Shown here piece after piece: positions 10,075 to 19,905 of a DNA stretch of 33,176 nucleotides. The first letter of the stretch is position 1. The number at the start of each line of letters is the position of its first letter. Source of the DNA: Hypsibius dujardini (lineage: Eukaryota > Tardigrada > Eutardigrada > Parachela > Hypsibiidae); assembly GCA_001579985.1 (NCBI GenBank), contig LRSR01005703.1, positions 1-33,176 of the forward strand, written 5' to 3'. The notes beneath the pieces were generated by a model. It did not search any database and was not told the origin of the DNA. It saw only the letters and a program-made list of their open reading frames with translations. Position numbers and translations under genes: made by a program.

Positions 10075-12095
10075 TTAATGTCTACAGCAAAGCAAATTCG
10101 ATGGATTGCAAACAGGGTAGTTAGTAGGGCAACCGATATCAGGACCGCCTAAAAGAATTATTGCTCAATATTTGGAATCAATTTTCCAAATGATCTAAAA
10201 GATGGTAATACAACAGACCGTACCTGGTGCTTTTGTGATTGGTACTATGGTTGGAACAGTGGCTGTCGTACCAGCCGGTCCGGGACCAATAAATCCTCCT
10301 CGTTCTGTTAAGGGATAGTTAGGATAGCCTGGCACCTGTGAACCATATGCATGATACATTTGAGTAAGGCCAGTGAGAGTAAAACGAAATCGTCGATCCT
10401 TACGAGGGAAGGACCAGAAGCACTAATCACAATTGGGACGTTTACCTGAAGTCTTTTAGCCACCACGCATGTTGTTGTAGAGCATGCATAATATGACGAT
10501 GATGATGACGATATGCTGAAATAAGAAGAACTTGAAGACAATGAGGAAGACGTGGAAGATGATTTTGAAGAAGATGCAGATGATGATGCCGAAGACGATG
10601 TCGATGAGGAGGAGGAGGACGTAGACGACGAGGAGGAAGATGATGAGGTCTTTGAGGAAGACGATGAGGACGAAGTTGAAGATGAGGAGGAAGAAACGGA
10701 TGACGAAGTCGAGGAAGATGAGGATGAGGATGAAGACCCGGAGGATGAAGTTGATGAGGAAGAGGATGACGCCGAGGATGAAGTTGAGGAGGAGGAAGAA
10801 GACACAGAAGACGAAGCAGACGATGATGTAGAAGAAGAGGATGAAGAGGTTGAAGAAGAAGAGGATGAAGTTGAAGAAGAGGAGGATGACGACGATGAGG
10901 CCGATGAAGAAGTTGACGATGATGACGAAGATGCCGATGACGAAGTTGACGAAGAAGAAGATGATCGAGAGGAGGAGGCTGACGACGATGTAGAAGAGGA
11001 AGAGGATGATGTTGAAGAGGAGGACGACGACGACGATGAGGCCGATGAAGAAGTTGACGATGATGACGAAGATGCTGATGACGAAGTTGACGAAGAGGAA
11101 GACGAGGCGGAGGACGAAGTCGAAGACGATGACGAAGAAACGGAGGAGGAGGTTAAAGAAGAGGAGGATGACGACGATGAGACCGATGAAGAAGTTGACG
11201 ATGATGAGGAAGATGCTGATGAAGAAGTTGATGAAGAGGAAGATGACCGAGAGGAGGAGGCTGACGACGACGTAGAAGAGGAAGAGGATGAAGTAGAAGA
11301 AGAGGACGACGACGACGATGAGGCCGATGAAGAAGTTGACGATGATGACGAAGAAACGGAGGAGGACGTTGAAGAAGAAAAGGATGAAGTAGAGGAAGAC
11401 GATGAGGAAGACGAAGAGGTCGAGGATGAAGATGATGAGGAAATGCTTGACGAGATCGGTGCATACGAAAATGATGATGAGGCTGATGAGGAAGCGGATG
11501 ATGATACTGATGAGGATTTGGACGAAGATGACGAGGATGAAGAAGAGCTCGATGACACCGGCCCGTATGAAGAAGATGAAGATGAAGACTATGACGATGA
11601 TGAACTTGAAGCTGGATCAATCGCTAAAAATAATTTTTCTGTTTTCCTGAGCTCTTAAATATATTTCCCATAATCGGGATACCGACAGCAACGCTATAAT
11701 TTGAACACCTCATTCCTGATTCTAGTATTGGAATGGGCAAGAACTTTAACTGGAGAAATTAGTTTTACGATCTGTTGTACACCGCATGAGTTTGGACAAA
11801 TAATTTGCTTACCTGGGCCGCAAGTGGTACAGCCAGGAGATCCTCCGATGACACCACGAGCTGCAGCAATAAGTGGCTTATGGACACTCTGCACGCCACG
11901 TTGCCGTTCATGCACTGCTTTTTGCTTGTGCACTACTGCACTGCTCTTTGAAGGGATTCGTACAACTTTAGCTCTCTTATGGTGGGAGCCGATAGTGCGT
12001 GGCGTATGGGAGTTGTTACGTTTAACAGTAACGGTTGCATTCACAGCAAAAGTCATACCCACAACCAACCAAGCACATAAAATAAAAGAATTCAT
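10075..12095 (-). CDS. Serine-rich secreted protein B, paralogue of A, with an in-frame TAG
   Basis: Exons are 12095-11813, 11623-10446, 10335-10224 and 10148-10075 (phases 1, 0, 1), for 549 codons including the final TAA. The signal peptide is MNSFILCAWLVVGMTFAVNA. It is followed by a basic linker ending ARGVIGGSPGCTTCGPG, a Ser-rich exon of 392 codons, the CSTTTC motif, a GGFIGPGPAGTTATVP exon and the Cys-rich tail (GPDIGCP, YPVCNPS, CCRH). Exons 3 and 4 have exactly the same lengths as in A (112 and 74 nt). Exon 2 is 249 nt longer than in A because of a 141-nt repeat present four times. With the best acceptor (TTTTTAG|CGATTG) the Ser frame meets TAG at 11591-11589, codon 106. Downstream the frame is open to the end. 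This could be a null allele, a young pseudogene, an assembly error or an unrecognised splice choice. Confidence 0.62.
10897..11460 (-). repeat. 141-nt higher-order repeat inside the Ser exon of gene B, four units
   Basis: The plus-strand landmark GAGGCCGATGAAGAAG (GAGACC in one unit) begins at 10897, 11038, 11179 and 11320, exactly 141 nt apart. Each unit encodes 47 residues of the Ser domain. Gene A has only one comparable unit, near 4882, so B grew by unequal exchange or slippage in multiples of three. Confidence 0.8.
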
Positions 12096-12186
12096 GGTTA
12101 ACCAATCAGTTGTGGAGACGAGTTCAAAAGATAACGGCAAAGTTTTTGAAATCCGAATACTGTTAAAATTCGTATTGCAAGAGTGG

Positions 12187-12193
12187 TATAATG
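12187..12193 (-). promoter_or_regulatory. TATA-like element upstream of gene B
   Basis: The minus strand reads CATTATA about 95 nt before the ATG at 12095, equivalent to the element of gene A in the duplicated segment. Confidence 0.33.
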
Positions 12194-13452
12194 TACAAAA
12201 TTTTTTATGATCTTCGCCAAATGTGTGGCTCTAAGCTTCGGGCAAGTGACCAGGACTTCGAAGAAAGTAGAAATATTTGGGAAGTCTCAATTTCATTTAT
12301 GTCAGTGATGAATGATGGACCTTGACTTTGTCGTTAATTGGTTTCGGCAATGAAACAAACTTGTCAACGTAATTTTTCATATTTCATTTTTTCTTGTAAG
12401 TGTAATCCGTTACAGTAAGCCGATGTCTGTAAAAATGACGGGGCCGTGTACTAATTATTTTGCGCGTGTGGCACAGAAAGGAAGTGATTTATCGTTTTAT
12501 CAAGTACAGATAAGTGGGCGTATTTAGAGGTCCAGTGACTGAAACACTGACAGCTGAATTAAAAGACATAGCGCAGATTACTGGAAAAAGGCACTGGTTC
12601 CACCCCCCTCCCCCTCCCCCGGTCGACTGTTGCTTGCCCACGTATATCTGTCAGGTATTCGAAGTTGATTGACTTTCGTTTACCTTACTGGTGCTGAAGC
12701 TGCTAAAATACGCATTGGTTCCAAATGGCAAGACAAGACACATTGCTCTTCACAGTTTGGTTCCATCCGATTGAGATATATGACTGAAGGGACCATTTAT
12801 CATATCGCCAATGTCTTTATGATTGCGTGATGCGCTGACAATTGTGATTGTCTGAAACTTAAGTTCCGCATAACGGCGTACAAGGTTGTATATACTAGAA
12901 AAGTGAAGGCTTTTGATAATGCCAAAAAATGTTTTGACCAGCAAGGCAAAGGAAAAGAAATCCATTCACATAATCAACTCGAATGGTGGTTCGCACATCA
13001 TGATTTTTGTAATTCCGCGTAAAAAAGACAAAGCAGTCTCTCTGCCCTGCCAGCCTTAGTAGAGGTGCAGTACTTGTTCTGTCAATATACCTGCACGAAG
13101 CCAGCTGAAAGTCCGATGGCACCGGGTCGTTTTTTTTGGCAACAGCTGCGTTTAACGCTGCCTGAAGCTACGTCATCGAATTTACTTCGAAGTACCTTCT
13201 CATGTTTCCCTTACCAAGACTGTTTGTTACCGGTCCCTTACCAGGTGCGCAATGTAATATCACAATGCACAAGACCATACTGTACCGTAAATAAGTAATT
13301 ACCGCATGGTTATTATGTTATTTAATTTTAGAAAGAACAAAATTGTTAAACTTTTGAAGTTTGAAGATAAGCAAAAGGCGTGGATAAATCCTGCTCTTAC
13401 GGAGGGTACAGATGAGTGGAGCGAGGGCCAGCTCTAAACACCCTCTGACAAT
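12194..13452. other. Intergenic region between gene B and CASD1-like gene 1
   Basis: Divergent spacer, mostly duplicated-segment flank. A C-rich run lies at 12602-12620. No supported gene. Confidence 0.6.
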
Positions 13453-15558
13453 ATGGTTGAATTGGATAGCAAAAAGCGCTTTTTCAGCACCAATCAGTTG
13501 GCTATTATCATAATCCTGTTGACCGTGACGACGGTTATTTTGGTTGTGCTGTACATGGAAAGGACACGTCTCTCGACGTCAGAATTTACCGACGGTTGTG
13601 GTCGCCTATTCGGTCCCGGTGGATCGTTGATATGGGACACGGATGAAGTAGTAGCGATTTGGAAGCCGAAAAGCTGCGCATTGCAATACCGCTCCACCAG
13701 GTAATAGCAAATTCAAAGTTTGTTGTTATCTCGAGTCAAAGTTATCTCGACCATTTTATCCAATAAAGTTGGTGAATACATTGCCGCAGTGATCGACTAC
13801 ACGTACGATTTATGTTCTTGATTTACAAACATTTCATTCAGACATGTGTTGTACCACGAATTCAAACTGACCAATGATCAAAACAATCAAAACAAATTAA
13901 TAGTAAAAGAAATACAATAAATAGCTTATACTGCGCCATAAATAGAGATCTCATACAAATTACGTTAAATTGATAATTATTGTTGAAGGGTTTACTATGT
14001 ACGACTACTGAAAAAGTTCAAATTCCAGTGAAGCTGTGAGCTGCTTGAAGAACGTAACAAAAGTGCCTGGCAAACCTCCGTACGTGCATTTCATCGGGGA
14101 TTCCCGCCTTCAGCAGCTGCGGGACGGATTGCTTTTTGCCCTGACCGGCTACGACTACGATGGTTTTGCCAACAGAAAGGCCATCAAAGATCCCACTCAC
14201 AGTGTTAAAACCTTGAAGATGCTCGGGGCTGACATTCGCTTTTCATGGCAAGCTTATCTGGACTCCGGCGCAGGTCCTCTGACCAAACTGCTGAAAGAAA
14301 TCTCTCGGTCGGGACGTCGACCAGATGTCCTCGTCATCGGTGCCGGAATTTGGAGTGTGAAAGACTGCCAGCTCAAGAAAAGACCCCAAGAAGAATGCGC
14401 AATAGCATATCAAAAGTAAGACACTTGCAACAAAGTAGACATACTGCACAAGCGGGATTCGATCGGTTCAGCACAGTCCAAATTCTCTGGATTGATATGT
14501 AATGCCAAAACGTGAAGTCATTTCAACTTGATTAAACGAGTTTGAAAGGAGGAGAAATGATCAGGCAATGATCGCTAGCAAATTTTAGATCGAATAGTTT
14601 TCCTAACAGACGAAATTGTGAGAAGATCTCCACAGCATTTAGCTGTTTTTCTTGCCTTAAAAATATGTCAAGAAATTACGAATTTACGGTGTTTAAAAAC
14701 AAAAAAATACTTTTGATGCAAACGTTTTTTCTCTCTGATTGAAAGTACAATCCTTAATATTTCCGGCGTCTTGCCGTATTCTTCGCGGACTTCAAAACTT
14801 CAATGTTCCGTTGGTCGTTCATTTTAAAAGGGAAACAATCTAAAATATTTGACGCTGTCGATAGCAAAACTTCTCTGTTATCGAAATTCTCGATAATAGC
14901 TGAAGACAGTTCAATATCATTCTCATTGACCACAAACTCCACATAACGTCCTATCAAAAATCCAATTCCAATCAAATTTGGAATGAAACGTGCCGTCAGT
15001 TTAGAAAACTTTCCTATCGAATTGTCCTCGAATCGCAAATCAAGAGTTTCAGACGCAGTGTCGGTATTACTAACATGAAAACTACAACGATTATGCCGAC
15101 CTGGTATTTTTTTTCAAAAAGTCGTATATTTCTGAAACTCCCTAATTGACTAGTTCTTTGTGTCTTTAAGGCAATTTAAGACAATACTGCCACATTTGGA
15201 GGAAATTGCCAAGGACACTGACGTCATCTGGATGCCGCAGTGTGCCGTTAATGAAAAGCTCCTGCGTGGTGGTGATGTTGGTATGGGCTTTACCAATCGC
15301 AACATGGAAATTTTCAACGAGATGATCAAAGAAGCACTGCCGAAACCGAAGGAATCCTCGGTCACGTACTGGCAGTCTGCGTGGGAATCAAGCCTGCAGA
15401 TGAACGACGGGATAGACGGCATTCATCTTGGCCACCAGACAACACACCATTTGGCCCAGATGTTGATGAACTGGATGTGCAGTTCCACTAAGGCGAACAG
15501 TCCAACAAGTATTCATCGGTGGAATGCCATTGATGATGGCGCATACTGCTGTGGATGA
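13453..15558 (+). CDS. CASD1-like SGNH-domain type II membrane protein 1
   Basis: Exons are 13453-13700, 14029-14415 and 15171-15558, with both introns in phase 2 (donors CCAG|GTAATA and CAAAA|GTAAGA; acceptors ATTCCAG and CTTTAAG), for 340 residues. A transmembrane anchor lies at about residues 16-34, with Lys/Arg on its N-terminal side. The lumenal part resembles the N-terminal SGNH/PC-esterase domain of CASD1, the Golgi enzyme that transfers acetyl from acetyl-CoA to sialic acid. Visible marks are Cys49, Cys75 and Cys88, the block FIGDSRLQQLRDG with nucleophile Ser108, VIGAGIWSVK (185-194), and DGIDGIH with Asp294 and His297 as the presumed rest of the triad. It ends with a CC pair, also a CASD1 feature as I recall it. 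CASD1's multi-pass acyltransferase part is absent, so this would be a stand-alone catalytic domain. Acceptor glycan and activity are unknown. The next gene is its tandem paralogue. Confidence 0.86.
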
Positions 15559-16219
15559 GATTTGAATCACGAAACACACTGATTTGAATAATATAAAGGT
15601 CATTTGTATGCTACTACGTCTGAAACTCTCTCATGTGTCAAGATTGGTCTTTTCGGGACTCTCTACAGACTCTCTACAATCCTACAGGCCCTCTGTGCTG
15701 AGAATGTGTTTTTAAAACACAGTCGCTCGTAACCGTTTTTATCACAAAAAGTGTACTTCGTAAAACAGGCAATAAAAAAATATGATCAAGCAACGAGATT
15801 TTAATGTTTGTACCCAATTCAGCCGATTCAGGCTCTGCATTAACTGATAAACCCATTTTTGCCACCTTGTACAGGCACAAGAAATTGTCTGTCTCGTAGC
15901 AAAAACGGTCGAGCAGAGAACATAGCGGGGAGTGCTGCGATCTGTTCAAGCTGTCCTTCGAGCTTCGGGGCACACAGCTGACACAATTGGCTGCAATACC
16001 GTAATTCTAGAAATGCTTTGTAAAGCGGCCAAATTTTGACCATATCTCACAGAGACATTCTCATCGATATGCGCTAACAATGTCTTTCGTAAACTGCTTC
16101 TTTCATTCTCTTAACCTGCACTCTCTGCGTTCGTTCGTGGATCACCATAAATTTTAATTGAAGCAAATGTATGGCGGATAGTTTGTCTCACGTTTCGGGT
16201 TTCTCAATCAGAAAAAAAC
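15559..16219. other. Spacer between the two CASD1-like genes
   Basis: 660 nt holding the 3' UTR of gene 1 and presumably the promoter of gene 2. No clear TATA box and no gene seen. Confidence 0.5.
15771..15776 (+). terminator. Candidate poly(A) signal of CASD1-like gene 1
   Basis: AATAAA within GGCAATAAAAAAA, about 210 nt after the stop at 15558 and before the next gene begins at 16220. Confidence 0.33.
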
Positions 16220-16722
16220 ATGTCTGAAGCGAACGAAAGCTCCTCCCACGATGCGGATTCCAAGCAATCTTTTCTAGTCAATTTTCTGTCAAACTGGAAG
16301 AACGCTAGCCAAGTCACCAATACGACAAGGATAGCCCTTTTTATTGTGGTCGGATTTTTCTTCATCACAACTTACGCCACAATGACCTACCCTGACCAAA
16401 TCTATCAAATGGCCATGGCATCAGCTAACAAATGCTCACGACTATTCGAGCCAGGTTCACTGAAGTGGAACTATAGCGATGGGAAATTCATATGGAAACC
16501 CCGAAATTGTGCCCTTCGATACCGTTCTATTAAGTAAGCTCCCGCAAAAACACGCAATGTACGATACAAGTGATGGCATGCGCGTCCTCTTCAAGTGGCA
16601 TGCTCATGAGAAGTATGACATTTGGCCACTAAACCATATAGGTTTTCAAAGACATCTATGTGGCCATATTTGCTGACAAACAAACTTATAAACAGTCAGA
16701 AAGAGAAATATTAGGACTGAGG

Positions 16723-16766
<44 letters not shown>

Positions 16767-18705
16767 CACAGACACACAGACACACAGACAGACAGACAGA
16801 CACACAGACACACAGACACACAGACACACAGACACACAGACAGACACACAGACACACAGACACACAGACAGACAGACAGACAGACAGACACACAGACACA
16901 CAGACACACAGACAAACAGACAGACAGAAGTTTTTGCACAATGAAACAGTGCCGTATATCAGCTTCACAAAACTCAGACAGTTTTATCCGAGGGTCTCGT
17001 AGTTATTGTGCTCGTGCGACGTCGACTTGAATGCAAAACTATTGGTTACTAATGGCTGTCTTGGTGTGCTACTTTCAGTGAGTCTGTCGCCTGTATGAAG
17101 GAATTAACTCGGACAACGCACGAAGCCCCTTACATACTCTTCATCGGGGATTCAAGAGCAAGACAGTTGCGAGAAGGACTGATACTGGCGTTAACTGGGC
17201 AGGACTATGACGCTGTCGCCAACCGGCAAGCAAGGGTGGACCCAGCTTTTCACAAGGCTCTCAATAATTACGCCGAGGTTGGCACATACTTTGAGACCGC
17301 AGCGTCTCACCTGCGATTTCAGTGGGCATCTTTTCTGGACCACGGAAAGGGATCGTTGTCACAGCTGATTCGAAAACTCACAGAGGCGGAGTTTAAGCCA
17401 AGCCTAGTGGTTGTAGGACTCGGGGCATGGCAAATCCGTCAATACTATTATGTCAACACGACTCACAAAGATGGAGCCAAGGAATATGGAGAGTAAGATA
17501 ACTATAGTATGCCTTTAACACATTCTACAGTATAACATATATATATGATGTCGTAAAAAAGGATCGGTCCCATTTTTAAAATACACACTTCGTATAGCTG
17601 AATTTGAACTACTTCCCAATCACATAAAATTTAATTATACATCAAATATTAATTTTTAACCATCAGTCTTCTACGATGTTTTTCGAAAACTATCAACTGC
17701 CCATCCAAATAATGAATGATTGCCTTTCAAATGCTGTTCGATGACTTTTAAATCAGGTCTGCTAACTGTTAATGTCCAAGGTTACTAGTAGCAGCGTTTG
17801 TCGCAGCGTACTTTATTTTCTCACGCATATTCGAGTGCAATAAGTTTGACGTTATTTTGTATCCTTAGATTACGAAATTTAAATATCAACATTTAAAATC
17901 ATGCGGATATATCTTGCGCCAGTTGAAATTTCCAAAATGTATTATTCACCGACGTCCCTTTGCTAAAATTACAGTAGTTTAGCATCGATTGATAAAAGCA
18001 AATTATTTTCAGCGCTTAAGAGGTAGAAACTGAATGAAATTTGGATTACGATCTTGCATAATCAACCAGGTTTGAGTAGTAGGACGAACTATACGTGTGG
18101 CTCCGCCCCTTGGCGTCAGAAAGAAGGTCAACAAATGCTAATTTATTTAAAATTAAATGTCAGATGGAATAGCGTCAAAAAAATTATCCTCATCTTTAAA
18201 CCAATCGTTGTGTCGTGGAATTATGTATTTGTGGTACATAATCCGCAAGGGTCGTTTCGGTAATGCAATGAAACTCTGCATCGAAGGACGGAACAGCGAC
18301 TTGTTTATTTCCAGACAATTTGGGAAGCTGTTACCGCTGCTGCAAAAGCTAGCCACGTTTACGAATGTTATCTGGTTGCCCCAGGCTGCTGTCCATGAAC
18401 AGCTACTGGATGATAAACACGACATGTTCACAAGCAAGATCATGATGATGTACAATAAAAAGGTGCGAGATCAGCTGGAATTGGCAAGGTCTTCCGAGGG
18501 AACACCAACCATCACGTACTGGCAGTCTGCATGGGAAGCCAGTTTGAAGATTAACGACGGCCTTGACGGTGTTCATTACGGTTATAATACAAAGCATATT
18601 TTGATACAGATGCTGGTAGACTGGATGTGCCGGCCTGTGAGCCGGAATCTAGAACACGTTCATGATTTACAGAGTTCTAGATCCAGCGATTATTGTTGCT
18701 ACTGA
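16220..18705 (+). CDS. CASD1-like SGNH-domain type II membrane protein 2
   Basis: Exons are 16220-16533, 17079-17492 and 18315-18705, both introns in phase 2 (donors ATTAA|GTAAGC and GAGA|GTAAGA; acceptors CTTTCAG and TTTCCAG), for 372 residues. Intron phases and exon order are those of the neighbour starting at 13453, so the two arose by tandem duplication. There is a Ser-rich cytosolic tail, a transmembrane segment at about 38-55, then the SGNH domain. That carries Cys72, Cys97 and Cys110, [13 protein letters not shown] with Ser130, [11 protein letters not shown] (215-225), the VIWLPQ strand, and DGLDGVH with Asp327 and His330; it ends in a CC pair. All presumed catalytic residues are kept. 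The polytopic half of CASD1 is missing. The likely place is the Golgi lumen, with O-acetylation (or de-acetylation) of a glycan as the likely reaction. A CAGA microsatellite lies in intron 1. Confidence 0.86.
16723..16928 (+). repeat. CAGA / CACAGA compound microsatellite
   Basis: About 200 nt of CAGA and CACAGACA units in intron 1 of CASD1-like gene 2. Open frames on both strands here are repeat artefacts. Confidence 0.95.
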
Positions 18706-18893
18706 GATGCTTTATGTTATTTAGATTGAGATGTAAGATAAAAGAACGCTGTTTTGTATTTATCTGTGCATGTGAGCAGTGGCTGATTGAGGTCGGCCAC
18801 TGGCCACTGAGTGGATGACCATGGACTTATAGGCAACAAGTTCGATATTGACCGATATACGTTTTTCAGATATTGACCAATATCCTGCACCTC

Positions 18894-18899
18894 AATAAA
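18894..18899 (+). terminator. Candidate poly(A) signal of CASD1-like gene 2
   Basis: AATAAA in CCTCAATAAAATTAGG, about 190 nt after the stop at 18705. Confidence 0.35.
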
Positions 18900-19623
18900 A
18901 TTAGGATTAATTTTTTAGAATCCTTGTTTCTTCATCACAAAAAAATGTAAACCCTAAATATTGGACATTGCCCGAACAGGTGCGGAGTGAAGAACCAACT
19001 CTAACTTTCATCTTCACTCCCGTGGGTATGGCCATACGATTCATGTGACTAGTGGCCTAATCTCGGGTGTTTTGCACTAAAGGCTTGAAAAATAATTGGG
19101 CTTTCCAAAACTCTTAAACTTGTTATGATGACTCAAAGGGACATTGATCAGCACCTGTGAAAGCAGCAGGGAATAAAAAGAGGAAATGGGAAAGGAAGGG
19201 AACTTGTGGCCTAAGCCAATGGCTATCTTGCTAAGGGAAATAGGTGGCAAGCCTTAACATGTGAGAATTTTTTAATCCCTCACCTCCGTGAGGGGGCAAA
19301 GTTACTTTAGACGCCAGGGGGTGCAGAGCGGCAATGCTGCTCACGTTTTCGGATTCGAAAGAGAGAGGGGTGGGGCAAAAGAAGTGAAAACGACGCTGGA
19401 GAGGGATATTTGCCGATTAAGGGCTTGAGACCCCCGCGCGCCCGGGGAAGGGTAACGGCCCGTCAGCCCTACAATCAATTCGCCCCTGTCTGTGCGTGGT
19501 TCGTAGATGGCTTATTGTGGCAATCAATCTGATTTCTCAACCGAGGAAATCAAAATTTTCTCATCCAATGAAGGCGTGTTTATTTTATTTTGGAAAGACT
19601 GAAAAATCGACCAATTACCACCG

Positions 19624-19905
19624 TCATAAGGCTCGTCTTTGGATGTAGCTGGGGCAGCCCATGTCGGCAGTTTGCTCCGATTCAACCCCTCTTGCTTGTA
19701 AATTATTGTTTTCCAGACAAGGGACAATTGGAGTTTTCACAAAATTGCAGTTCAGGTGTACAGGTACACAGTATATCGATTCTAGTGCGCATCTGTTGTC
19801 ATCACAGTTCAAGTGGTCAACAGCGTTCAGCCCACCCTCCAGTGTATATACTTTTCTAACGTCTACGAACGGACATGTTGCTGCCAGGGCATGTCTTATC
19901 ATCAT
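19624..19905 (-). CDS. Possible Cys-rich terminal exon or small ORF, unrecognised
   Basis: A minus-strand open frame of 93 codons contains spaced cysteines (NCDDNRC, IYCVPVHLNC, PIVPC). This is the kind of spacing seen in small extracellular Cys-rich domains, but I cannot assign a family. TGA is at 19626-19624, and an AATAAA lies about 40 nt downstream (near 19577-19587, as TTTATT on plus). The 5' limit is unknown; an in-frame ATG exists at 19905, and CTGGCAG|CAACATG could be an acceptor. Plus-strand frames of about 90 codons are also open here, which weakens the case. Confidence 0.22.
   Translation of the reverse strand: MMIRHALAATCPFVDVRKVYTLEGGLNAVDHLNCDDNRCALESIYCVPVHLNCNFVKTPIVPCLENNNLQARGVESEQTADMGCPSYIQRRAL

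Larger units (their letters stand above)
8265..13340. repeat. Copy 2 of the tandem segmental duplication (contains gene B)
   Basis: Counterpart of the segment at about 2065-7120, offset by about 6.2 kb (6,181 nt between start codons, 6,554 nt between stop codons). The copies differ by many substitutions and indels, so the event is not recent. Limits are approximate. Confidence 0.72.

Noticed and set aside
16646-16968. Several Cys/Val/Ser or Thr/Asp/Arg/Gln frames on both strands
   Set aside because: Translations of the CAGA microsatellite within an intron.
18157-18314. Upstream extension of the CASD1-like gene 2 third exon as an independent ORF
   Set aside because: The acceptor TTTCCAG at 18314 joins in phase to exon 2 and gives the same residue context (split codon then QF) as the paralogue; the upstream part is intron.
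19010-19045. GGTATGGCCATACG string resembling a 5S rRNA start
   Set aside because: Only a short palindrome; none of the rest of 5S rRNA can be seen.
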